Source: Guadua angustifolia
Lineage: Eukaryota > Streptophyta > Magnoliopsida > Poales > Poaceae
Direction: 5' to 3'
Assembly (NCBI GenBank): GCA_036346375.1
Contig: CM070508.1
Coordinates: 25,054,852 to 25,118,851, forward strand
Length of the DNA: 64,000 nt
Below the pieces are notes generated by a model. The model did no database searches, was not told the origin of the DNA, and worked only from the letters and a program-made list of their open reading frames with translations. Positions 22,311 through 33,744 of this stretch are shown here, piece after piece. The translations under genes and the position numbers were made by a program. Position 1 is the stretch's first letter, and every line of letters begins with the position of its first letter.

Positions 22311-23923
22311 TTGTGGACTTGTGGTGACTGACACAGTGTGCGTCACGCCTACGCATCTAGTAGTATATACACTAGTAGTACTTGAACCCCTGCGTTGCTC
22401 ATAGCCCTATACCTATTAGTAGTAATACTCTTAGAAGTGAAGAATTAAAAGTTGAGGAAGGAGGACTAAGGAAGGCAATGCAGGGGCGGCAGGTTCCTTG
22501 TGGCTTTGCAAGTTGCAGCTTTGCATTGGCCATGATGGGTAGGTGTGTAATTGGATTGGATAAATGCTGACAAATTGGATTGTTTGGATCGAATTTGGAT
22601 AGTCATGTTGGATTCGGCATCGGTTTTGGATTTAGAACATTACTATTTGTTGGATCGAGATATTCCAATTATATTCTCGAATACTTCCAAATAACTCAAT
22701 TCGGATATTTACCGGCTATATTCTAACAGTTTCAATATATTAGGTCCAACCAAATAACCTAAGCTAGGCTCTTCCTCCATTGCTCCACCGTCCCATCCGC
22801 TATCCCACTGGCTGCCAACAGAGCTTGATATGCAAGAATATGCTTCCACTTGTCTACGCAAATAACGGGAATTCTTTTGCAAAATATAAAGGAATATTTA
22901 ATATTTTTGCAACATTGTTGGACTACCTGATATAATGACTTTGTTAAATTGCGATAATCTTGTTGTATGTTGAACTCATATGTATGATTAATTATTGCTA
23001 TATGTGTGTTATATGCAGCATCTATTTTCACGCGATATCTAACAAAAAAAATATTCGGTACCACATCGATTCAGCTCCGTATTTATTTTGAATTAGTGAC
23101 CGATATTATTTATGTCATATTCGTATACGGCACTATCCATATTTGACTTCGAGTCTGATAAAAAGTATGATTTAAGATAAAAAAAAAGAGTGATATCCAG
23201 CCGAATAAAACCCAATTGCAACCCACGACGACAGGGCATATGGGAGGCAAAGAAGACTATGAAAAGGGAGAAACGAGCAGCTCTTGCAGGGGAGCCGAGC
23301 TGGCCAGCCCAACCTGTGGTCGGCTGGAAAGTGGTGTCCGGTTGAAAGGGACACTCCGTGTGGTCCGGCCCAAATCAACACCCATCTCTCTCTTTCTCTT
23401 TCGTTGTACAAACTCTTCGATTCTTCCAACCAAGGTAGAGGGCGGAGAAGAAAGTAAGAAATGCGTGCGAGCATTTCCGTCTGGCCGGTCCGAAATCCGG
23501 TGGTCCCCCACTATCGCTTGTTCTGGAAGGTGAATTGATAGCCTTTAGCATGCACTGCTTTATTGACTTTTTATAATACCTTCCTTCTTTTTCATTTGCG
23601 TTCTAAGATCCGTATAGTCAAATTTTATAAAATATGATCAACAATTAGTTTAAGACTATTTATATTCGATGTGTGAAAATTATATCATTAGATTTATTTC
23701 CCCGTCCTGTGACTCCATTACCATTCACCACGCATCAGACAAAACAATCTACAGAAACCAGTCTGGAACAGTTGAATTTCCGTGAGACAGCCATTTCTTG
23801 AAAGGTGAGCATGCTAGTAGGCGTCGGCGTTCGGTACATAACAAGAGATTTCAGCTTTCAGGTGGCGTGCCGCCTTTGCACATGACACACATCTGCCGCA
23901 AGTTTTCATGGGAAAGACACCAT
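22311..23923. other. Intergenic stretch, no gene recognised
   Basis: AT-rich with one GC-richer island at 23215-23530. Open frames on opposite strands of that island overlap and have no domains, so none is called. Confidence 0.35.
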
Positions 23924-23932
23924 AAAGGTGAT

Positions 23933-24287
23933 TTTTTTTTTAAAATAATACGTTTTAAAATAATTTTACAAAAACAATATGCCAAAACAAAATTTTACAA
24001 AAATACATATCTACCGCCATTTCAAATATCGATAGAAGTTCTATCACCATTTGAATTAGCAACAATGTTCTGTCACCAATTCAAATGGTGACAAAAGCTC
24101 TAACCTTATCAACCAAATGAATTCATAACAAAATAATCTATCGGATAAAATTCAATCCATGACTAAACAAACCTGAATCTGTCGCCTTTTGAAATGGAGA
24201 CAAAAGTGTATTTTTATAAAATTTTACTTCGGCATATCATTTTCATAAAATTATTTTTAAAATGTATCATTTTAAAAAAATTCCCAG
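23933..24287. mobile_element. Mutator-type MITE (355 bp) with 9-bp TSD
   Basis: Long inverted arms: the left arm runs TTTTAAAATAATACGTTTTA with AATAATTTTACAAAAA after it. The right arm, reverse-complemented, gives TTTTAAAATGATACATTTTA then AATAATTTTATGAAAA. AAAGGTGAT is repeated exactly at 23924-23932 and 24288-24296. A 9-bp duplication with long AT-rich arms fits a Mutator-like MITE. The centre carries repeated CACCATTTGAATT/AATTCAAATGGTG motifs. Confidence 0.85.
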
Positions 24288-24627
24288 AAAGGTGATCGCC
24301 CAATGATCACATTCCTTTTTATTCTTTTCCGGCGAACGCGATGATTACATTTCAACGGAGAAGGCTCTGGCGTGCCCGCCACAAAAGAACTGGAAAGATA
24401 CTCTCATTCGATCAGAGGAGAATCGGTTCATCTTCCTTTCCAATTTACTAGTGCTACCACTAGATTAAGAAGGACGGCACACAATCCTTACTCCGGCCAT
24501 ACTGGCAAAGCATGCATTTTGGACCATCCAACAGTGTATTGGGCTAAAGCATAGCATGGAGGACAGGCCGAAAGGGCAAAGCTGAAACCTCAGCGGGGGA
24601 AATATTGAGGCCAACGCTTCCTGATTT

Positions 24628-27600
24628 TTATAACTGGAAGGATTTTCTAAAAGCAACAAAAGCAACTAAAAATATGGGGGAAACAAGAAAGATCATGTAC
24701 GGGATGATCTGGTCAATTCCCATGTCAGGTTCATCTAGGCTCGCGTAGTAATTCTTTTTGCCGCCAAATTTGTCAAAGTACCCCTCGTAGCCTGTATTCC
24801 GAGGCAAAGGAGAGCTCTTGACCTTCATGAAGTCCATCGCCTTCAGATGGCAGGAAACCAAGAAGAATGTTAGTTAGATGACCACTGAAGGATGTACAGA
24901 GTTAGCACCACGCCTAAGCTCTCGATTGTTCTAAGGTTAGCTTAAAAGGAGCAAGAACGGTGTGCATAAGCATTTGAGACGCTTACCTGAAAGCTGAACA
25001 TGAACATGTTCGCTTTCTTGCTAATATCAACATTCGGATGATATTTAAGTCTGCTATACATGCTCATGGCTTCCTTAGACCTGTCAAAAAAAAAAGAAAA
25101 AAAAAAGAGAATGGAATACATATGCAGCAAGTAGAGTGAATATCTGATGTAATGGAACAGACTAACGGCAGCAATGGTTCCATCAAAATTGCAACTATTC
25201 AAAAGTATATTGTATGCATGTGAAAATCTGCACATAAAACCGTTCCATTGCCTAGACACATGGGCACAAATGTGCATGCACACATACAGAAATCACAGAA
25301 GCTATTGGTTTTAAATCAAACGGGAAATCCCAGTTTCATTCAAAACCGAAGTACAGAACATAGGTTTGTTCAAGGGATTAGGAGTTTAGTATGTTGCCAT
25401 GCATTTAGACCTGAACATGGAAAACATACATACTTGAATAATAGCAGCGATGCAGGAAATGGGCATAAGAAACAAAGGGAAATACCTGCAGAGTGAATCT
25501 AGACAGATGGACCACTGCAAAGCAGCCATTCCATGAAGTTCAGTCTGCAAGCAACTTATTTTTCCCAACATGAGTAATAAATATATAATAGGAAAACAAG
25601 AAAGGGCATAACTATGAAGCAGGAACAAAGGCAAATTAGAAGGCACATATGAGAGAGAAAACAGAGAGATTTTATGGATCACTAAGAATAAAAAGGCAAA
25701 TTAGAAGGCACATAGGATGACATGATGCTGATTAGGTTTTATGTATCACTAAGGTGAACTATACATCTACAGCAAATGTCTCTCTTATTCCTTCAGAAGC
25801 TCTGGCCTAGAAAAAATAGGTATTGTTTTTCATAGTTTGATTTTAGTGGAAAAATTAAGAGACAGATTTATCTTAATATGCAAATTAAATTGTCAGTAGA
25901 CCCACTGCACGAATAGAAGTTGAATGGACCTGCCTAGTAGTAGCATGAGGTTTGATTGGCTGTAGAGGGCAGGGCCTTCTGAATCCAGGAAGCTGTCCAT
26001 GGTAGGCTCACTATGTTGTCTTCAAGAAGTGAAATCTTATTGTTTCTAATATAGTAAAGCATATAATGATGGCCAGAGTAGGATGTGTCATAACGATGGT
26101 ATGATTAATCAAAATTAAAACTGTAAAGTAATTTTTTCTCGCCATGAAAAAGAGTATAGGAGAAGAACGATACAACCACACATTTCTTTTGTAGCATAAT
26201 ATCAGTGCTGTAATAGAATACCTTAAAGTCCACAGCCTGCATCACTTTTTCATAATAAGGCAAAGCTTGTTTAAGCCTTCCAGCATTCATCAGTTCATCA
26301 CCATCCTTCATGGCCTTCAACATGTAAAGTTCACAAATTCCATTATCATAAACCCAAGTATGCAAACTGGAAAGGTCCATGAGGTTAAAGAAGTAATAGG
26401 TACATCCGTACAGATAATAACCATGGGGTTCAACATGACAAACTGGGAGTGTTAGTGCAAATTCAACAAACACGGTGGAGGCATGGACATTTAAAACACA
26501 TTGTATATATTTAGAGACAGTCTAAAGAACGTCAGCAACTAACTTTAAATCTGAATGTGATCAGGGGAAAGAATTATCCTTACTAATAGTTTAACATCAA
26601 CAAGAATTTGCTTTCTTACTAGTCATTACGCTCAAGTTCATAAGCAATACATGTAAATAAGCAAGAAATATCCGTGTAGCCCATCTATGTGCAGATATAA
26701 AATCATCATGGAACTAACTATAATGGATATACAGCTTTGGTTAGCTAGCCAAGTTACCAACTATTTCCCATAAGATGCTGATTTCATATGAGCATACAGT
26801 TACCCGTAATCTAACAGTGCACTAAACTACTAATAGAAAAGCATCACTTGGCACCAAATATAAATTGATCTCGACTTGATCTAGTTAGATTTCCTTGTTA
26901 GCTATTGCTCTTATTCATCGTATGACTGATTCTAACATTATCAAACAAGTATTACTAGATCAATTTTGTCAAAGTATAAAAATAGTCAAGCATTCAAGTT
27001 ATCCATCACTGCCATCACAGTCCACTAGCCAAAATAAAACTTATTTATCGTTGATAAAATAAAGTTAATTCGTGAACAAATAAGTAGGAACAAGTTTTTT
27101 TATCCATAAATAGGTACAAGGTAACCTTCCAGTTCACTGAAAAAGTATGGTGCAGAGGGGAACAAAAATTAAAATTCCTCTCTCGTGTGTCACAGGAATT
27201 TCCACACACATGCAAACATTAAAAGGATACTCAATTAGTAAATCAATGAAGATGAATTTACAAGGCATAATGTTTCAATCATGTACCTCAGTGCACTCAG
27301 CCCTTGTCTTTGCATCGATTGTTGTGTTTTGTCTATTCCTATATGCAGCTATTAGCTCTCTGGTACGCTTATCCTTGGCTGCCTTCTCTTCAGCACTTTG
27401 AGTCTCTCCACCCAGGCGTATATTTCTTCCACCACCAAACTAATAAAGAAGGGTAATGCAAAAAAAAAAAGAACTAAGTAAACGCAACACTACTGTTAGC
27501 AAATTTTTAAACTTGTAGCATATCAGTCAAGCAAGGCAAATAAATGTGGAAAATAGCAAGATCATTACAAGATAAGCTTCAACTGTATTTGAGATGTCTC

Positions 27601-30175
27601 TGTTAGTATATCAATCAAGCCCAAAGGAATGTAGAAAGCAACAAAATTGTCGAAGTTGTTTATCTTGTATTTCATACATTATTTCCTGGAATCTCCCAAA
27701 GATTATGGCAGTCCATATCAAAACAGTATCACATACATGTTAAGTGTTCATTCCTACTTCTACAGGAGATTCTTGGACAATGGCCTAGAACTGGTATGCA
27801 GGGAGCTTCTCCAGCCATGGTAGATTATTATATTAGTCGGTGTTGTCCTTAACAAGGCAAACGATGCGATTGGAACTGGAAATGGACATTGTTTATCAGG
27901 AGGATTGTTCATATAAGTCTTTGTGATGGATGATTGCCACAAAAAAAACAAGCTTATGGTGATTAATTTCCCAATTTGTGTGGGTAGCCTGGTGTTGCTG
28001 TCTTGTATAGTAGTGCATTTCAGAATTACAGGTAGTCAGGTAGCATGGCAAACATTTGGAGATTCAAAAGGAAATTTTACCAGATATAAAAGGGAAAGTT
28101 GCAACAGGATCTCACTGTTACTCCAGAAATAGTAAAATACATATTGTATAGTGAAATACTTTAGATGGATAAACAATTTCCGTTAAATTAAATGTCATAG
28201 CAAGAATAAATAGTAAATTAGAACATTATGATTATTCTCCTACTACCTTTAGTTTAAACTTTAAAGAGGTAGATGTAACTCCAGAAAATCTTTGGTAGGT
28301 TCAGATACCAATTGCCATGGGGAAAATGCCATCAGCTCATAGCAAAAGGTTCATAAATTTCTCCACACTAAGCTACAAGTCTATTCGGGGGATAATTGAC
28401 ATATATATGCTATGCATATCCCTGTATTCTATACTTCCCTTCTAGCAAAATAGCAAATCGTTGTTGTTGCTTTTGGATCACAATTCAGCATAACAGCAAA
28501 AGAATCATGCAGCCTAGAAAATTTTAGTATCTGAAAGCAAATGTACGTAGAATCCTTTAAGACTAGAGAGATAGGAAATTATCGTATATTACCGCCTTTG
28601 AAATATTTTGTGGCCGTGGAAACATTCCCCATGATGTAACCCTGGGTTTGTATAATTCTGCATTTTCTTCTTCTCCTGATTCAGTCACAGTTGAAGATGG
28701 GGTTTCCTCAACCTTGTTATCTTCATTTGGTTCATCGGTTGTTGAACGTGAAGTTTCCTCAGACTCACTATCATCTACTGGTTGAATTTCTGTAGAACGG
28801 GGCTTCCCAAATTTACTAGGGTCCCCAATTATTATCTCTACCTCAGGAAAATCTTCATCTGGAAAAGGATCAACCACTGGAGCTAACCCAGGTGGAGGAC
28901 CTTTATAACGTTTTTTCTCAAAAAAGTCTAGGCCCAAAAAATCAGTCTCATCGTACTCATACTCTTCCTTCTTATTTGCCACTTTGCCAAGTGCAGCATC
29001 TTCACTAGCAAACGTGCTTTGACCTAAAAATAAAATTAGTAACATGGTCAAAACTAAAAAAAGATGATATTAAGAAAGTAGACAAAACTGTTTGTGCAAT
29101 TTAAAAAGTTTTCAACTGTCCATGTGGTGGATTTGATGTTATTCTTACTTGATTTTATATTTTAATTATCAGTATTACTGAAAACAATTAAACAGTGTAG
29201 TAACTGTGTATTCCAAAGAACATGCCAACATAATTCAACTTCTGAAGACACACAGAACACAAACTACATAAATTGTAACTTGGCAAGTATACAAGGGAAC
29301 ATTCTTCGATGTATTGACAAAGAAAAATTCAAATGTTGCACCCAACAGCCAACACACTCACAGTCACAATGACAAAGGCCTTCAACCATCTCTTTTAGCT
29401 AACCATCTCACGAAAACTTTCTCTAAAGATCCCGCACTCGACATGGCCATCACATGCTTCCATTAAAACACACGCTAGGTGCCTAGGAGATTGCGTCAAT
29501 AATCAGAACGTCCCAAACCATATCCTCATATGTCACCACAGGAATTTCACGACCGCAGTTCGTCAGCCCATACCGATATGGACACACCAACACGAATGCT
29601 ACCATATGAAATCCCAAGCATTTCCATCTACCTGCAACCGTTCCTCAGTCCTAACAGTGAACAAATTTTCTGTGGCGCATTATCAACTCGACTCCCAAGC
29701 GATTTTATCAGCGCGAACGAAGAAACAAACCAATCCAGAGAGAAGCTTCACCTCTCTACTCACCAAAACTCGGCGATGGCCCGAACAGGGCGGAGCCACC
29801 GCCCAGTCCTCCCCCTTCGCCGTTCCTGTACTCCAGCGCCCGCTCGAAGGCCTCCTTCGCCGTAGGCTGCGGCGGAGGCGGGGGAGGGTTAGGCGCAGGC
29901 GCAGGCGGCGGGGGGCTATCCCTCTCCTTCTTGTAGGCCGCCGCACGGGCGAAGGCGAGCTTGATGGGGTCATTCGCCTCAGCCTCTTCGGGCGGCGGCG
30001 GCGGCGGCGGCGATGAGGAGTAGGAGGCAAGGGTGTGTGGGAAGCGGAGTGACTTTGGGGTAAGCGTCAGGGTTTTGGGGGCGGCGGCGAGGGATTTGCG
30101 GGTGGGAGGGAAAGGGAGGATGCGCGGGGAGGTGGACGGGAGGAGGGAGGAGGGCGCGGCCGCCGCCGCGGCCAT
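24628..30175 (-). CDS. Seven-exon gene for a probable plastid TPR-like membrane protein
   Basis: Exons on the minus strand by GT-AG sites: 29764-30175, 28593-29023, 27287-27439, 26222-26314, 25486-25544, 24987-25080 and 24628-24840. Phases agree throughout and sum to 1455 nt (484 residues). Residues 1-55 are Ala/Ser/Pro-rich, lack acids and resemble a chloroplast transit peptide. Residues 60-135 hold proline runs and two AxxxFxRAxxY-like helices. Exon 2 encodes a long acidic segment. Residues 333-420 contain two TPR-like helix pairs (MKDGDELMNAGRLKQALPYY, then ALQWSICLDSL and SKEAMSMYSRLKYHP). Residues 459-478 form one hydrophobic span (IIPYMIFLVSPIFLVAFVAF). It resembles uncharacterised plant TPR-like plastid proteins of the Arabidopsis AT1G78915 kind from memory. 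The role is unknown and probably membrane-linked. All junctions look intact. The acceptor at 26315 has a weak pyrimidine tract. Confidence 0.85.
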
Positions 30176-30429
30176 TGTTTTGCTGTCCCGGCGGATAAGA
30201 GGTGCTTGGCGCCGGAAACGGAAGGCGACAAGCCAAGCGTCTGTTATCCGATTATTCGGCCCGGCGCGGCGACTGAGGCAGTGAAGTGTGGATCGCCTGT
30301 GCTGACGTCGTGGTAGGTTTTTCTGGCCGTTTTTGAGATTTTTTGTTTGGCTAAGGGGGCCTGTGCAAATAGAGAGATCTTTTAGGATGAAAGAAAGATC
30401 TTCCATCTCTTGGTTATCGATCATTCTTT

Positions 30430-30615
30430 TTGAATTATTTTTTAAAATTAATATATTTTAAAATAATTTTATAAAAATGATATATTGAATCAAAATTTTA
30501 CAAAAATATTGCATTTCAAATGATGACAGAGGTCTGTTTAGTCCCAGTTTGGATTAGCTGTTAGACTATTTTATCATGTATTCATTTAGTTGACAAGGTT
30601 GAGTACTCAACACGT
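30430..30615 (-). mobile_element. Truncated relative of the Mutator MITE at 23933-24287
   Basis: It shares TTTTAAAATTAATATATTTT and AATAATTTTATAAAAATGA arm sequence, AAAATTTTACAAAAATA, and an inner ATTCATTTAGTTGACAAGGT block that matches the 24-kb element in reverse complement. The other arm is absent. It lies about 250 bp upstream of the TPR-like gene start. Confidence 0.6.
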
Positions 30616-31478
30616 TTTCAGCAATAGAAAATCCAAAAAAAGAACATCGTATCTCCCCGCTGCTGCAGCATGGCCACCGGTGGTTTAGTTCGCACATCGC
30701 CTCATCCTAATCCGCATCAAACATGCGAAACCGATGCACAAACGGCGAATTTCTCATGCTTTTGGTTAAGGCGCTAGTGAAGAGACGGAGTTTTGCCTAG
30801 TTGAGCAAGAGCAGCCGTCCTACTTGCTATGCTACTAGAGGAAAAATGCGACGTTTCTCTTGACAACAAGCCAGAGCAGAAGAAACTTGTGGTTTTCTTA
30901 AACCTGGAGATTAATTGGGAATTAAAGATAAAGGATTAGATGGCCCATATGTCATAGTTATGCTAGAAAGGAGACTAATTTTGGACTCCTCTAATCTAGT
31001 TCATCTCCTTGCCTGCATCCTCCTCCAAGAACAGTACAGCCACCGCCGCCGCTCAAGGAATTGATTTGGTAGGACTCCACTACAGCGGGCAGTCGTGATC
31101 TCTGGCAGCGCAGCTCTGCAGCTGTGCGTTTGGTCGTGTGACCGCTGGACGTACAGAGCGGCGATTCTCGGCAGCGCCCGGTCTGCTACGTGCGTCGGCG
31201 CTTCTCAACTCCGTCAAAGCTCCCGGTGCGACAGCGATTCAGTGCGCGAGCGATTCCTCGGTGTTTCTACGCTGCACTTTGTGGGCCTTGAGTTCGTTGC
31301 TCGGCTTGTCACGACCTACGGATAATAGACGTGCAAGCGGGCCGGGCATTTTGAGATGGCCCGTGACACGGCAAACATGGCACAACACACGTGTGTATGG
31401 ATAGGGTTGATATAGCACAGGTGACACGCCTAGAAGGACCATGTTTGGGTCGGGACAGCACATCTCAAAGTACTATGC
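30616..31478. other. Intergenic stretch, no gene recognised
   Basis: The region 31090-31400 has overlapping open frames on both strands without a domain. Nothing can be assigned. Confidence 0.35.
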
Positions 31479-31481
31479 TTA

Positions 31482-31817
31482 GAGCATCTCCAACAGTGCC
31501 TAAAATCCATTCCCAAAACCTGATTTTGGGCTTGATTGCAAAAAAAAGTACTCCAACAGTTCCTCTTTCTAGCTCCTCAAATTTTGGCACGCCCAAAAAC
31601 AACACCCCGACTCCTCATTTTTGTGCGCTCTGTCCGCGCTCCCAATCAACATTATTTCGCGCCCAGGATGGCCCACCGGACCAATTCAAAGGTGTTTTTG
31701 GGAGAAAATATAGGAACTGTTGGATAACAAGGTATTTTGTAGACCCAAAATTTTTTGGGAAGATCCCAATTTAAGAATATTGGGAGTCTAAATATTAGGA
31801 ACTATTGGAGATGCTCT
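31482..31817. mobile_element. Tourist-like MITE (336 bp)
   Basis: The left end GAGCATCTCCAACAGTGCCT and the reverse-complemented right end GAGCATCTCCAATAGTTCCT match at 18 of 20 positions. TTA flanks both ends (31479-31481 and 31818-31820). The GAGCATCTCCAACAG terminus is a common grass MITE end. No ORF. Confidence 0.88.
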
Positions 31818-31820
31818 TAG

Positions 31821-33461
31821 GTCGGTAAGATACGCTATAGGGCAGACGAGTATAATGTACGCACGACATAACTTTGGTACGAGTTTTTATTTATAGTTTT
31901 TGACAAATATTATGAAACGTTTAACATTAAAAGTAAAGAAAGAATAACTAACAAACACGAAGCGGTTCGAGTGATTAAGTGTGTGAAAAGAGCTAAAAGG
32001 CAAGAAATCTAGTTCATTTTCCACAGCGCTGAGCAGGTTATAAAGAAATCTATGAGTAGAGATTAAGCACTATCTTGATATGCTTTTTTTGCGAAAAATG
32101 AAAATTTAGTTCCTTTTCTCCTATATTTTGTGACTACTATTTTGATTTTGTACGTCTTCAACATCTTTCCTCTTCTCGTAATAGTGCAAATTGATCAATT
32201 CTGAACCGATATGACATGAAGGTAACATAACGTGTCAACAGGTTGAGGCTAGGCTCAGCTAAGACAAATCAAATTGGTACGACACGACGAGCCGACTGAA
32301 ACGTAGTGGCACGGTATGATGTAAGACCCACAGCCTTATCTGACCATGCTGGCCCTGGGCGGCAGGATGCCCAGGTTCGGGATAGGTGGGGTGACGTCTC
32401 TGCGAACCAGACGCTTGGAATCCCGTGGCTAGACGGGGCGTAATTGTTCTCTGGGACAGAGACTTCGAGAACGAGTAGTCGAGTACCGTTGATCAGTGAG
32501 AAATTATGATCCTCTCTTTGCATGCGAAGATATATACTCATTGTGGTTTGTTAATTACTAGTGATTAACTTGTTGTCTTGTGAAGTTTAGTATCGGTAAT
32601 TAAATTTGATTTCGTTGCAGATTCTCACCTACTTGTTGCAATTGATTTTCTAGTTGAACAGTAGCTTTGTGGATTGTTTTATTTGTTGGAACATATACAC
32701 TTGTTGATGTCCTGTAGGCTAGACTTTGTGCCGTGTGATTATTTATTGCACGATTAAGAGTCTAAATACAATGTGTAACTAGAATATTGCCGCTATTTAT
32801 TAGAAACTGGGGATGTCTTTCTGGGGATGTCTTACACAAAAGGTTTATCCACCGTATTACGGAGCGTGTAAATTGGATAGTACATGGAGAGCCATAACTA
32901 AACGTGTTTAACTTCGTCATGTCAAATTACGTGATAGACCATATGGTTCGAAGCAACTTGAGAAGCCATGGCTAATGGGAGCATTCTTCTCGCAAATGAC
33001 GATAAGGGACAGGAGTCAGGACATCGAATAGGTTCCTTCATCCTCGAGAAAGATTCCAATTGGTTGGTCGATTGAGCTTGTTCATGCCAACTTATCGTCG
33101 AAGAGTTTACCGGCCCATATATTTTTGGTCCACGGGAAGTCATCTCTCTTAGCAACTTGTACTTTGTTTTTTTTTAAATTTGGCTCTTTTTTAAATATAG
33201 TTATAAAAATAGCTTTATTTTTAACCGTGAAAGCATCGAAAGGTAACACGTGTCACCTTCCACGCTCTCCTAACGCAGAAGGTCACTGGAGTTTTCAAGA
33301 CTGCGTCAGCGCGTGTTCCCGCGCTTTCAAGCTCATGCGCTCGTGCTACCTAGGCGCGGCGGCGCCTGTTTCCACGCTCTCCAGCACGGCAAGGGATAGG
33401 GGGGAGAATATGCAATTGTATTCATAACGAGACTAGATTTGTAAAAAAAAGAGATAAAGAG
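31821..33461. other. Intergenic stretch, no gene recognised
   Basis: Mixed repeat-like sequence between the Tourist element and the large hAT element. Short frames at 32269-32541 and 32922-33155 (-) show no family features. Confidence 0.35.
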
Positions 33462-33744
33462 CTAAAAAGCAGAGGCGGACCCAGGATAAAATATGAGTGG
33501 GGACACCCTATATGAGAATCCATACTTAGATAGTCAAAAATATTTATGCTTTTCAAATATGACTATATATATACTCACATAGAAGCAAAATTAGTTGATT
33601 TCCTAATAAAAGAATAAAAGATAGTTCACAGGTCCCTAAGTACAAGCAAACAAGAAATGTTCTAACCTACACATAAGGAAAATATACATTAGAATCTACT
33701 ATTATCCAAATATCAAAGGGATGCAGGGGTATAGTACTTATAGG

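Noticed and set aside
23215..23530. Possible exon in the GC-rich island at 23.2-23.5 kb
   Set aside because: Opposite-strand frames are equally open and no domain is visible.
29606..30016. Plus-strand frames opposite exon 1 of the TPR-like gene
   Set aside because: They are antisense to a recognised exon, with Arg-rich low-complexity sequence caused by CCG/CGG runs.
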